Origin: Mesorhizobium sp. B4-1-4 | GTDB taxonomy: Bacteria > Pseudomonadota > Alphaproteobacteria > Rhizobiales > Rhizobiaceae | Assembly (NCBI RefSeq): GCF_006439395.2 | Contig: NZ_CP083950.1 | Location: 124,001-188,000 of the forward strand | DNA length: 64,000 nt | Direction: 5' to 3' | Part shown: piece after piece, positions 44,306 to 52,675 of the stretch | Numbering within the stretch: the first letter of the stretch is position 1 | Layout: each line of letters begins with the position of its first letter | The notes under the pieces: generated by a model | Told to the model about the DNA's origin: nothing | The model's input: the letters and a program-made list of their open reading frames with translations, nothing else | Databases searched by the model: none | Position numbers and translations under genes: made by a program

Positions 44306-45568
44306 ATGAGACACTTATCATCTAGGAAAAGTCGGCTGGTCGGCGCGCTCATGGCAGTGCCGCTGGCGCTGGGCATCACCTCCCAAGCTCATTCCGAGGA
44401 CTTGAAGATCCTCTACTCCGCTTCGAACCTCATGGTTCCGGTGCACGATGCCTTCAAGAAGGACTTCGAAGGCAAGCATTCGAGCGTGAGCGTAAAGTTC
44501 GAGCCGACGCTCGAGTATCCCGATGCCATGGCATCGACCCTGCGCGGGTCCATCATCGGCATCCTTCCGGATGTCGGCTACTACGGCATCTCGGATATCT
44601 GCTTCCTCGCAGAACGCGGTATTCCCAGGCCACTCGACCCGATCATTAATGCGGATCCAGACTGGAAGACACTCGGAATGCCGGATTCCGCACTGGATGT
44701 CGCCAAATGCAAAGGCGTGTCCTACGGCATTCCCTTTAGCGCGTCCTACATGGTTGTCATCTTCAACAAGAAGCTGGTCGAGCAGGCCGGCGGCGATCCC
44801 GGCCATCTTCCTACAACTTGGCCGGAAATTATTGCCTTGGCTAAAAGGATCCACAGTCAAAGTGGCGGTATCGCGTTGAACTACGAGGCGTCGTCGAGCT
44901 GGAGCTTCATGACGCTGGTCTTAAGCCAGGGTGGCAAGATCCTCACCCCGGACGGGAAGGATATCGCTTTCGATTCCGATGCTGGTCTCAGAGCGCTTCA
45001 AATCGTCGCCGATATCGGTGCAGCCCGCGCTCATATAGACCTTACGAAAGCCCAGCAGCGGCAATCCTTCAATGCTGGAACTTTGGGCATCCTTGTCGAC
45101 TCCTCGAGCGGCCTTGCCGCATACAAGAGGGCGGCTAACGGGAAGTTCGACCTGCTGGTGGTTCCGTTCCCGATATCCAGCGATGGCAAGGTTCCTGCCT
45201 CTGGAATGGCGGGCGTTCTGACTGCCAAGGATAGCGGAAAGCAGAAGCTCGCATGGGATTACATGAAATATGCCGCGTCAGTCGACGGCCAGACCGACGT
45301 CGGCAGGATGACGGGCTTCCTACCGTTCAACGAAACGGCGATGAAGCAAGCCGACAAGCTCGGCGACTATTACGACCAGCGCCCGGAACTGAAAGTCGCG
45401 GCGCAAAGCGTGAAGAACGCAACTGCTTGGCCAAGCTTTCCCGGTCCGAACGGTCTGAAGATTCATCAACTCATTATCGACTATATGCAGAAGGTCTACA
45501 CTGGCGTGCTGGCTCCCGATGTCGCTTTGGCTGGCATGGCGAAGGATACTCGCGCTCTGATCGAGTGA
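44306..45568 (+). CDS. Family-1 ABC substrate-binding protein, orphan (UgpB-like)
   Basis: A 420-residue extracellular solute-binding protein with a Sec signal (LVGALMAVPLALGITSQAHS). Body features are LKILYSASNLMVPVHDAF, GISDICFLAERG, IPFSASYMVVIFNKKLVEQAGGDP (split here as the typical hinge strand and helix) and GMAGVLTAKDSGKQKLAWDYM. The fold is that of glycerol-3-phosphate and oligosaccharide binders. No permease or ATPase gene is near; the next gene is a DddP-like M24 protein. It resembles the binding protein encoded at 48408 in length and phrases, so the two may be distant paralogues that share a transporter encoded elsewhere. Confidence 0.87.
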   Translation: MRHLSSRKSRLVGALMAVPLALGITSQAHSEDLKILYSASNLMVPVHDAFKKDFEGKHSSVSVKFEPTLEYPDAMASTLRGSIIGILPDVGYYGISDICFLAERGIPRPLDPIINADPDWKTLGMPDSALDVAKCKGVSYGIPFSASYMVVIFNKKLVEQAGGDPGHLPTTWPEIIALAKRIHSQSGGIALNYEASSSWSFMTLVLSQGGKILTPDGKDIAFDSDAGLRALQIVADIGAARAHIDLTKAQQRQSFNAGTLGILVDSSSGLAAYKRAANGKFDLLVVPFPISSDGKVPASGMAGVLTAKDSGKQKLAWDYMKYAASVDGQTDVGRMTGFLPFNETAMKQADKLGDYYDQRPELKVAAQSVKNATAWPSFPGPNGLKIHQLIIDYMQKVYTGVLAPDVALAGMAKDTRALIE

Positions 45569-45633
45569 ACCGCCGATATCTCCGGGAGCGTTCGCTGAAC
45601 CGCTCTCCATCCTGAACATTGTAGGAATACTGA

Positions 45634-46956
45634 ATGTCGCACGATGCGCTTGTCGAAGCAGGTCGGCCAGAGGTCGATTATAAAAACAATACCGCTTGGA
45701 CCTTGGAAGCTGGGTCGTCCTCTGTCGCCGATGCCTTTCCTCCCGCGAGCGTTCTGAAAAAGTACGGTCTCGCGGAGAAGAGTTACGAGCTGGATGTCGA
45801 GCGACTCCACCGCTATCGCATCGCCCGAATCCAGGCAGCCATGGACGCCACAGATTGCGACGCGGTTCTGCTCTTCGATCCCGTCAACATCCGCTACGCG
45901 ACCGGTGCCCGGAACATGCAGATTTGGACGATGCGCCACCCTGGCCGGTATTGTCTCGTCCTACGCACGGGCCGCGTCATCCTGTTCGAGATGGGCCGCC
46001 GGGTCCATCATGCCGCCGGCCTGCCGATCGTCGACGAGGTGCGGACAGCTCAACCGTGGTTCTTCTACTACGCAGGACCGGAAGCCGCGACCCACGTCAG
46101 AAGCTTCGCGGGCGAGGTGGCGGAAATCGTGGCGCGCTCCCGGGCACGTATCAGCATTGATCGTATTGATCAACAAGGCCTGATCGCGCTCGAAGAGAGC
46201 GGTCTGATGCCTACCGACGACGCGCAGAAACTTATGGAGCATGCGCGTAGCATCAAGTCGGAAGACGAGGTGACGGCGACGCGAATGGCGATCGACGTCT
46301 GCGAGGCGGGGATAGGACGCATCAGGCAGGAACTGCGGCCCGGGATCAGCGAGCTGTCTCTATGGTCCGTGTTTCATCAGACCAATATCGAACTGGGGGG
46401 AGAATACATCGAGACCCGCCTGCTCACCTCCGGCCCAAGGACAAACCCCTGGCATCAGGAGGCAAGCCACAAGGAAATCCAGGCAGGCGAAATGGTGACG
46501 TTTGACTGCGATCTCATCGGCCCGCTCGGTTATGGTGCAGATCTTTCTCGGGCCTTCGTCTGCGGGAGGCAGCCCGATGCAACGCAGAAGGACCTGTACC
46601 GGCGAGCCCTTGATCAGATCATGTTCAACACGGAGCTGCTTCAGGTCGGTGTCTCCTTTTCCGAGATCATCGAAAAGGCATGCCATCTTCCCGATGAATA
46701 CCACCAGTGGCACCGCGTTTCGCACGGCAACGGAATGAGCACGGGCGAATATCCCGCGATCGGACGCCGACCTGGCTTTGCCAGCGGATCGATCCATCAG
46801 GGACACGTCGAAGAAGGTATGGTTCTGTGCGTGGGCACCTTCGCCGGACTGAAGAGCGGAGGGGAGGGTGTCAAGCTGGAGCATCAGCTTGTCATCAGAG
46901 CCAATGGCCCGGAACGGCTTTCGTCCTCGCTTTACGATCCTGACTTCTGCGGCTAA
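45634..46956 (+). CDS. DddP-like M24 family protein lacking one metal-ligand Glu
   Basis: A 440-residue protein of the M24 fold whose closest known relative by eye is DddP, the DMSP lyase of roseobacters: FDPVNIRYATGARNMQIW, IETRLLTSGPRTNPW and FDCDLIGPLGYGADLSR are near-diagnostic. Of the six metal ligands in DddP, the three Asp (FDCD and ADLSR), the His (SHGNGM) and the last Glu (VKLEHQ) are present. The remaining Glu, expected in MVLCVE, is Gly401 (MVLCVGTF, codon GGC at 46834). That should weaken or change the metal centre, so DMSP cleavage is doubtful. It follows the family-1 binding protein by 65 bases and probably acts on its ligand. Confidence 0.83.
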   Translation: MSHDALVEAGRPEVDYKNNTAWTLEAGSSSVADAFPPASVLKKYGLAEKSYELDVERLHRYRIARIQAAMDATDCDAVLLFDPVNIRYATGARNMQIWTMRHPGRYCLVLRTGRVILFEMGRRVHHAAGLPIVDEVRTAQPWFFYYAGPEAATHVRSFAGEVAEIVARSRARISIDRIDQQGLIALEESGLMPTDDAQKLMEHARSIKSEDEVTATRMAIDVCEAGIGRIRQELRPGISELSLWSVFHQTNIELGGEYIETRLLTSGPRTNPWHQEASHKEIQAGEMVTFDCDLIGPLGYGADLSRAFVCGRQPDATQKDLYRRALDQIMFNTELLQVGVSFSEIIEKACHLPDEYHQWHRVSHGNGMSTGEYPAIGRRPGFASGSIHQGHVEEGMVLCVGTFAGLKSGGEGVKLEHQLVIRANGPERLSSSLYDPDFCG

Positions 46957-47269
46957 TCGAGCTCCGGTGCGGCCCTTACATATCAAGCGGACTGCGCCTG
47001 GTCCCAAGCGACCGAAAAGATCAGGGAAAGAAGAACGATGACAAAACCAAAGATGTTGAGAGACAGGATTGTTGGACGTTTCTAAACCGTCCATGGCCCG
47101 CGTTCCTCACCGCCTATTAGCGCAGCAGCACGGATTTGCGGCTGCCGACCTGCGATGGGGACTCGCGGTGCTCCGGGTTAGCCCAGAGTGACCACGGGCG
47201 GCTCGACGTCGCCTCCGGTGCGGCATCGGCCTGGAACGACCCCTTTGCCGATCCCCCCGCAGGCGCCGC
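46957..47269. other. Convergent intergenic stretch
   Basis: Space between the DddP-like gene and the convergent aminotransferase gene. No gene or clear terminator seen. Confidence 0.45.
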
Positions 47270-48358
47270 CTACCCGCACAGACCCTTGACGATCTCAAGG
47301 CCACGAGCCAGGTCCTCGGAACTGTCCGGCGCAGTAACGGATAGCCTGACAGCATGAGGCAGGACAGGACGATCGCGCGTAGCATAGAAGCGGCTGTGGC
47401 GAATGCACACGCCATGCTTCTCGGCTTGAAGCACGACGTCGTCCATCGACCGGCCAGGGGAGAGTGGCAGCCAGACGTTCATTGCGGTGCGCTTTGTCCT
47501 GAGACCTGGCACGTGCCCCAGTATGGACGCGGCGATATACTGGCGGCGGCGAATTTCTTCGCCCACGTCGCGCACGATCAGGTCGATCTCTCCACCTTCC
47601 ATGAGATCTGCGAGCAGCATGGCCGAAAGAGCGGGAACGAACCAGCCGGAAAAAACGGGCGCGGAGGCGATCAGCTTCTGTGCGGCAACCGGATCTGGAC
47701 ACACCAGAATGGTTTCCCGCAGGCCGAGGCCGACTGTCTTGCTGAGCGTCTGCAGATACCACGAGCGTTCCGGCGCAAGCGCGGAGAGCGGGGGCAGGCC
47801 CACATCGTCGAGCATTCCATGGACGTCGTCTTCGATGATTGTCACATTGTGACGGCGGGCGATTTCGGCGATCGCCTGCCTCCGCTCCAGTGGCATGACA
47901 GAGGTGGTCGGGTTGTGGAGTGTTGGATTGCAATAAACAAGCGCAGGTCCATGGCGGCGGCAAGCGTCGTTGAACGCCTCGGGGATTAGCCCCTCATCAT
48001 CAATGCTCACGCCGATATTCCTCAGATCGAGGCGGGAGCTGATTTGTTCCACAGGCGTGTAGGACAGGGCCTCCGACAAGATCGGCCGGCCTTCCGTCGC
48101 CAGGGCTGCGAACAGGATCTGTAACGTGATCTGCGTTCCGCTCGTCAGAAGCAGCCTTTCCGGTGAAAGCAAGTCGAGGCGTCGCCCGACCCAGCGAGCA
48201 GCGATATCGCGCTCGCTGTCCGTCCCGTGGAAATGGTGAAGGCGCAGGGCCTCGGCGAGATCCTTTCTTCGCATCAGACGGCCGAGTGCCTCGGATACGA
48301 TCGATTGGAGGAGGGGAGTCCTTGGTGCGACCGTACGGGTCAGGTCAATGGTCATCAT
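47270..48358 (-). CDS. PLP-dependent aminotransferase (class I/II, MocR-like without HTH)
   Basis: A 362-residue fold-type I enzyme. PLP-binding elements are TSGTQITLQILFAAL, the Asn-Pro of YCNPTLHNPTTS, the Asp/His of IIEDDVHGML and the Schiff-base Lys in LQTLSKTVGLGLRETIL, whose Arg contacts the phosphate. It resembles the C-terminal domain of MocR/PdxR regulators but starts directly with the catalytic domain, so it is an enzyme rather than a regulator. The start is uncertain (ATG 48358, ATG 48355 or TTG 48367). It follows the family-1 binding-protein gene by about 50 bases in an operon that begins at the operator at 49735. Confidence 0.85.
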   Translation of the reverse strand: MMTIDLTRTVAPRTPLLQSIVSEALGRLMRRKDLAEALRLHHFHGTDSERDIAARWVGRRLDLLSPERLLLTSGTQITLQILFAALATEGRPILSEALSYTPVEQISSRLDLRNIGVSIDDEGLIPEAFNDACRRHGPALVYCNPTLHNPTTSVMPLERRQAIAEIARRHNVTIIEDDVHGMLDDVGLPPLSALAPERSWYLQTLSKTVGLGLRETILVCPDPVAAQKLIASAPVFSGWFVPALSAMLLADLMEGGEIDLIVRDVGEEIRRRQYIAASILGHVPGLRTKRTAMNVWLPLSPGRSMDDVVLQAEKHGVCIRHSRFYATRDRPVLPHAVRLSVTAPDSSEDLARGLEIVKGLCG

Positions 48359-48407
48359 GATGTTCAATTGAGCGGCAGCGGATTTGGGCCCCCGCCGCTC
48401 CGATCAT

Positions 48408-49673
48408 TCAGATGCCGATCAGCTTGCGAATATGGGTGGTGACGTCCGAGAGTGCTTCGTCTGGCGTCTTCTTCAGCGTCACGACAGCGCCCATGGCAAC
48501 CGTCAAGGCCTCGTTGGCCTTCGCGCCGTTTTCGCCAGGGAAAAGGTACCAGCCGGTGAGGTCCTTGATTTGCGTGAGCGCTACCGCATAATTCGGGTGC
48601 GAGGCGTAAAACGCTTTCATTTCGGCGTTCTCCAGCACCCGGTCGTTCACTGGCACGTAGCCGCTCATCTTGGCCATGATCGCCTGCCCCTTCGGGCCGG
48701 AGGCGAACTTAATATATTTCCAGGCGGCATCGCGTTGGTCGTCCTTCTTGCTGAACATCACCATGCCGTTGCCGGCCGCCGGCGCCCGCCCGCCCTCATA
48801 GAGAGGCACCGGAACCATTGCATAGGCGAAGCGATCGCCGATCGACTTGTCGAAATTGCCGAGATTGCTGCTGGTATTCTGATAGATGCCGAGCGTGCCG
48901 GCTACGAAAGCCTGGCGGGCATTGTCACGCGACATGTCCAACTGACCCGCTTCCCCGAACTTGCGCAGCATGTCCATCGTCCACCCGCCATCGCGATTGT
49001 CGATCAGCAGTTTCTTTTCGCCGGCGCTCATCATGGTACCGCCACGGCTGAACAGCAGGGTCTCAAAGGCGAAGGCACCGCTTGCCGCGTAGTCGTAGTA
49101 GATGCCGGAAATATTGCCTTTTAAACCCTCGATTGCCTTCGCAAGCGCGTTGATCTCTGGCCAGTCAGTGGGCAATCTGTCGGGATTGCCGCCGGCACGG
49201 TTGACGAGATCGAGGTTGAAGAAGATCGTCGGCGTGGAGACCGCGAATGGGATCGCAAAAGTCTTGCCCCCGATGCTGCCGATACGCTGGACGGCGGCCG
49301 GATACCCCGCCGCGTTCCAGTTGTTCTCGCGGGCGATATAGTCGTCGAGCGGCACGGCGAACTTGCGGTCCGCGTAGACTCGAATGAGGTTGAGTCCGTC
49401 ATGGGAGACGTCCGGCAGGCCGCCAGTGATCTGTCCACGCAGGTTGTCCTGCATGAGATCGTTATAGGTGGCAAAGCCGCGGGCGGTCACCGTGATGTCG
49501 GGATTTTCTTCTGTGAAGGCCTTGGCGACCGCCTCGTACATGGCAGAGAGGTTGGCCGGCGAATAGGCGACTTGCAGCGTCGTCTTCGCGGCTGCGACAG
49601 CAGGGGTCTGAGGCATTGCGAGCATGCCAAGCCCTGCAAAGCCGGTGAGCAGCATTTCTCGTCTCGTGGTCAT
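48408..49673 (-). CDS. Family-1 ABC substrate-binding protein, orphan
   Basis: A 421-residue binding protein with a twin-arginine-like signal (TTRREMLLTGFAGLGMLAMP). Body phrases LQVAYSPANLSAMYEAVAKAF, ITGGLPDVSHDGLNLIRVY, PTIFFNLDLVNRAGGNPDRL and NGMVMFSKKDDQRDAAWKYI place it with glycerol-3-phosphate/sugar-type binders. Its promoter region carries a 22-base operator copy shared with the dioxygenase operon at 50.7 kb. There are no permease or ATPase genes in this cluster, so it must use a transporter encoded elsewhere or has lost its partners through deletion. Confidence 0.88.
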   Translation of the reverse strand: MTTRREMLLTGFAGLGMLAMPQTPAVAAAKTTLQVAYSPANLSAMYEAVAKAFTEENPDITVTARGFATYNDLMQDNLRGQITGGLPDVSHDGLNLIRVYADRKFAVPLDDYIARENNWNAAGYPAAVQRIGSIGGKTFAIPFAVSTPTIFFNLDLVNRAGGNPDRLPTDWPEINALAKAIEGLKGNISGIYYDYAASGAFAFETLLFSRGGTMMSAGEKKLLIDNRDGGWTMDMLRKFGEAGQLDMSRDNARQAFVAGTLGIYQNTSSNLGNFDKSIGDRFAYAMVPVPLYEGGRAPAAGNGMVMFSKKDDQRDAAWKYIKFASGPKGQAIMAKMSGYVPVNDRVLENAEMKAFYASHPNYAVALTQIKDLTGWYLFPGENGAKANEALTVAMGAVVTLKKTPDEALSDVTTHIRKLIGI

Positions 49674-49734
49674 GACGTCCCTTTTCGTGGTGGTGAAATG
49701 GCGAATTATCGAGGAAAGCGGCTAGCTGGAATTT

Positions 49735-49756
49735 CAAATATAGACAACTATGTTAG
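49735..49756. promoter_or_regulatory. GntR operator, copy 1
   Basis: A dyad with core ATAG-ACAA-CTAT, flanked by CAAAT and GTTAG. It matches the reverse complement of copy 2 (50625-50646) at 20 of 22 positions. It lies 62 bases before the binding-protein start (minus strand) and about 100 bases before the GntR start (plus strand). Confidence 0.78.
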
Positions 49757-49852
49757 TAGGAGAATTGTGTGACGCCTGCATGACCAAAACACGGTCATCC
49801 CTTGCTTGACGGCAGCGTTGCGGTGGGCCAGACGAGATGGACGGGGAATGGA

Positions 49853-50572
49853 ATGGCGATCTGGCAAAATATAAGCGACACGCTTGTCGAAGAAATTGAA
49901 AAGGGGATTTTGACGCCTGGCGGACGCCTGCCCGGCGATGTCGAGCTCGCCACGCGTTTCGGGGTCAATCGACATACGGTAAGGCGTGCCCTTTCACATC
50001 TGCAGGGGCAGGGCCTCGTACGCTCCGAGCGCGGCAGAGGCACGTTCGTCGTCGAGGATGCCATCGCCTATCGATTCGGATCGCAGACCTATTTCGAACA
50101 GAACTTGCTCGACAACATGCGCGTGCCGAGCCGGCGTATCCTCTCCACGATCATCTATGGCGCCCCGACGGCCATCGCCTTGCAGTTGCAGATCAAGGCC
50201 GGTTCGCCGATCCTGACAGCGGCGATGCTCGGCGAGGCCGACGGCATCCCGGTTCACCTCGCCCGGCTGCATTTTCCCGTCGAGCGGTTTCCGAAAGTGG
50301 AAGCAGCCTTTGCCCGCATACCGGTCGGCCAGAGTTCGCAAATTTCGCTATCCGAACTGATTGGCGAACTGGGCGTGAAGAGTTTCCGCCGCAAGACCGC
50401 ACGGATCAAATGCCGCTTGCCGGATGCGGAAGAGGCCCGTTACCTGAAGATGGCGGCGCAGGACCCGGTTTTCCAGTTGGAGATCCTCAATATCAGCGAC
50501 AGCGACATGCCGATTTTCTATGGCGTGACGTCCTATTGCGGTAGCCGCGTCGAATTTATCCTCGACTACTGA
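49853..50572 (+). CDS. GntR-family (UTRA, PhnF-like) transcriptional regulator
   Basis: A 239-residue regulator. Winged helix in residues 5-70 (SDTLVEEIEKGILTPGGRL, then NRHTVRRALSHLQGQGLV and RGRGTFV), then a UTRA domain (SRRILSTIIYGAPTAIALQL, IPVHLARLHFPVERFPKV, FYGVTSYCGSRVEFILDY). I start at the ATG at 49853 behind GGGGAATGG. The gene lies between two operons that each carry a copy of the same 22-base palindrome, ATAG-ACAA-CTAT in its core, so it almost certainly represses the binding protein-aminotransferase operon, the dioxygenase operon and perhaps itself. PhnF-type operators have a similar core. Confidence 0.9.
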   Translation: MAIWQNISDTLVEEIEKGILTPGGRLPGDVELATRFGVNRHTVRRALSHLQGQGLVRSERGRGTFVVEDAIAYRFGSQTYFEQNLLDNMRVPSRRILSTIIYGAPTAIALQLQIKAGSPILTAAMLGEADGIPVHLARLHFPVERFPKVEAAFARIPVGQSSQISLSELIGELGVKSFRRKTARIKCRLPDAEEARYLKMAAQDPVFQLEILNISDSDMPIFYGVTSYCGSRVEFILDY

Positions 50573-50624
50573 TTTTCCGCTCAGCACCTCCGGACTCCCA
50601 ACAAAGTCGTATTGACCGCGTTGA

Positions 50625-50646
50625 CAAACATAGTTGTCTATGTTTG
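50625..50646. promoter_or_regulatory. GntR operator, copy 2, perfect 9-base dyad
   Basis: CAAACATAG and CTATGTTTG flank TTGT, a perfect 22-base palindromic site. It overlaps TTGACA (50621-50626), the likely -35 of the dioxygenase operon, so binding should block transcription. Confidence 0.85.
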
Positions 50647-50698
50647 AGATCGAAAACGACGACGCCGCTTCCCGCAGGCAACCCAACTGGAGATAAAA

Positions 50699-51565
50699 GT
50701 GCAGACCGCAAAACCTCTTTCCCCCATGCTGGGGGCCGATGTCACAGGGATCGACCTGAACGAGCTCTTGAACGACAATGACAACCGTATCGAACAGATC
50801 AAAGGCCTCGTTGCGGCCCACAAGGTGCTGCGTTTCCGCGGCCAGCAGCTCGGCCCCGGCGAGCTCGTTCGGCTCGCGGGCCGTTTCGGACCGATCCGGT
50901 CGCTGCGACGCGCCAATTCTGCTGGTACGGTTCACATCCCGGAGCACCCGCAGATCAAGGTGGTGTCGAATGTGTCGCGCGACGGAACGGTCCTCGGCGA
51001 CGGCGGTTCGTCGGAAAATGCCTGGCATACCGACGGCAGCTATCTCGATACGCCGACGGCGCTGACCTTCCTCTACGGTCGCAAGGCGCCCACCCGCCAC
51101 CCGCCCAAGACCTATTTCATGGACCTGCAGGCCGTTTACGACAGCCTGCCCAAGGTTCTGTCGGATTTCATCGCCCCCCTCAAGGCCATTCATTATTCAG
51201 AATCCTCGTACGCAACGGAATATGCCGCGGACATCCAGGCCTTGCCGGAGGGAGCCGACCGCCGCCATATTGGCCCGAAGCACCCGCTGGTGCGCCGCGA
51301 CCTGGCGACGGGCCGGCTCTCGCTATTTCCTCCACGCCAGCGTGGATGCCTGATCGAGGGTCTTTCGGCGCAAGAGAGCGAAAAGCTCTCGAACGTTCTG
51401 TGGAGCATCATCGAACGGTTCGACAGCTATTGGGGAGACAGCATCGAGCCGGACGACCTGATGCTCTTCGACAATCGATTTTCGCTGCACCGGCGAGAGG
51501 CTTTCGATGCACTCGAGGAACGTATTCTCTGGCACGTGACGACCGACGGAGAGCGACCGCAATGA
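50699..51565 (+). CDS. TauD/TfdA-family Fe(II)/2-oxoglutarate dioxygenase
   Basis: A 288-residue non-haem iron oxygenase. The iron triad is His110 and Asp112 in AWHTDGSYL and the distal His279 in ILWHVTTDGER; the Arg that holds 2-oxoglutarate would be in FDNRFSLHRRE or the final GER. TauD-type enzymes hydroxylate sulfonates, phenoxyacids, trimethyl-lysine, phosphonates and similar substrates, releasing sulfite, an aldehyde or a hydroxylated product. The GTG at 50699 follows GGAGATAAA. It is the first gene of an operon under operator copy 2, and its stop overlaps the next start (ATGA). Confidence 0.9.
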   Translation: MQTAKPLSPMLGADVTGIDLNELLNDNDNRIEQIKGLVAAHKVLRFRGQQLGPGELVRLAGRFGPIRSLRRANSAGTVHIPEHPQIKVVSNVSRDGTVLGDGGSSENAWHTDGSYLDTPTALTFLYGRKAPTRHPPKTYFMDLQAVYDSLPKVLSDFIAPLKAIHYSESSYATEYAADIQALPEGADRRHIGPKHPLVRRDLATGRLSLFPPRQRGCLIEGLSAQESEKLSNVLWSIIERFDSYWGDSIEPDDLMLFDNRFSLHRREAFDALEERILWHVTTDGERPQ

Positions 51566-52083
51566 CCGCACCCGTCATCCGCTTTCCTTCGGCGACCGCC
51601 GATCTTTGCGATCTTTTCGCGGAGCGCGCGCGGATCGTCGATCTGCCGTGGCGGAGCTTCGGCGGCAAAGCCTCTTTTCAGGGGCCTGCCGCCACCTTCG
51701 CTGCCCAAGACGATACGGCGCTGATCCGCCGGCTCCTGGAGCAAAAAGGCGAGGGCCGATTGCTGGTGATCGACAATCGGGGCTCGCGGCAGCACGCGGT
51801 CTTCGGCGACCACTTCGCCGCGCTGGTGCTGGAGAACGGCTGGGCTGGCGTGATCGTGAATGGCCTGATCCGCGATGCGCAGGCGCTTCATGCCGTCAAT
51901 GTCGGGTTAGCTGCCCTCGGCACCTGCCCGCGCAAGCCGCGCAAGCAGGGAGCAGGGGAGGGTAACGTCATCCTCGATATTGCAGGAGCCACGATCGCAC
52001 CGGGAGACTGGGTAGCGGCCGATGCCGATGGTGTCGTGGTGATCGATGCCGCCGAACTGAAACAGATGCATGGCGTCTGCTGA
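51562..52083 (+). CDS. RraA-like / HMG-aldolase family protein
   Basis: A 173-residue protein of the RraA fold, shared by regulators of RNase E and by 4-hydroxy-4-methyl-2-oxoglutarate/oxaloacetate-type aldolases. Key phrases are GEGRLLVIDNRGSRQHAVFG, the metal/substrate motif GWAGVIVNGLIRDAQAL with its Arg-Asp pair, ALGTCPRKPRKQG and GDWVAADADGVVVID. In a catabolic operon an aldolase or decarboxylase role is more likely than RNase E inhibition. Its ATG overlaps the dioxygenase stop, so the two are coupled. Confidence 0.87.
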   Translation: MTAPVIRFPSATADLCDLFAERARIVDLPWRSFGGKASFQGPAATFAAQDDTALIRRLLEQKGEGRLLVIDNRGSRQHAVFGDHFAALVLENGWAGVIVNGLIRDAQALHAVNVGLAALGTCPRKPRKQGAGEGNVILDIAGATIAPGDWVAADADGVVVIDAAELKQMHGVC

Positions 52084-52091
52084 GAGATTCC

Positions 52092-52271
52092 ATGTCCGAT
52101 CTCTGGCCCGGCGGGCGCCTGGTTTCCGCGTCAGGCCATCAGTTTCTTTTATGTGAGCGGATCGACGCTTCGACCGCCCCGCTCGTGCTTTTTCTGCCGG
52201 GCGGCAGTCATCTGGCGCGCATCGCCTACGGTCATCCGTCGGGAGTGCCCGATGATGGATGGAGCAGGTAA
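52092..52271 (+). pseudogene. 5' fragment of an alpha/beta-hydrolase gene
   Basis: Eight bases after the RraA-like gene an ATG opens a frame of 59 codons: it reads like the start of an alpha/beta-hydrolase (PLVLFLPGGSHLARIAYGHP, the first beta strand and oxyanion-hole loop) but ends at TAA 52269-52271 after GVPDDGWSR. The nucleophile elbow and the His are absent and the DNA beyond is AT-richer and unrelated. This is the third gene of the GntR-controlled operon, cut off by a recombination or insertion event. Confidence 0.65.
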
Positions 52272-52417
52272 GTGAAGAAAATCAAGTAGTTATGAGAGAT
52301 CGTGTGCAAATAAAGCATACGAAAGTTCTACTTCTCTTCCATCTTCGCTCTCACGAGAGAACCGCCGACGACCCTCTTCAGGCCCGCGGATGTTCGCCGA
52401 CGTACACGTTTACCTAT

Positions 52418-52588
52418 TTATCCGCCGCAGCGTGGCCAGTGCTTCGTAATTCTGTCGGAAGCCTGGCATGCCGGCATTAATGTTCGGATGGCGCGGATTG
52501 CCTGTGCGATGGAAAAGAATCCGGCGCTGCTTCTGGAACGAACATAAGCCTCGGCCGCAACTGTGATGGCGCGCCACGTGCCGGTCAT
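52418..52588 (-). CDS. Possible small hypothetical protein, truncated or degenerate
   Basis: A 56-residue minus-strand frame from the ATG at 52588: the middle segment GFFSIAQAIRAIRTLMPACQ resembles a small helical protein type that I recall from rhizobial accessory regions (FSIA-AIRAIRTLMP followed by a Cys and a helix). The C-terminus (KHWPRCGG) does not continue that pattern, so the gene may be frameshifted or cut near 52440. GGAGGAAAC precedes it, which supports translation. Confidence 0.4.
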   Translation of the reverse strand: MTGTWRAITVAAEAYVRSRSSAGFFSIAQAIRAIRTLMPACQASDRITKHWPRCGG

Positions 52589-52675
52589 CCAGAGTTTCCT
52601 CCCTGAACCCAAACCAACGCGATTTTACAGAGTATTTTTTTTGCGGGCTCCAATCCTATCTCCGATTGCGGACAA

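Noticed and set aside
45634..46956. Calling the M24 protein a functional DMSP lyase (dddP)
   Set aside because: One essential metal-ligand Glu is Gly and the neighbourhood has no other DMSP genes. A family-level name is safer.
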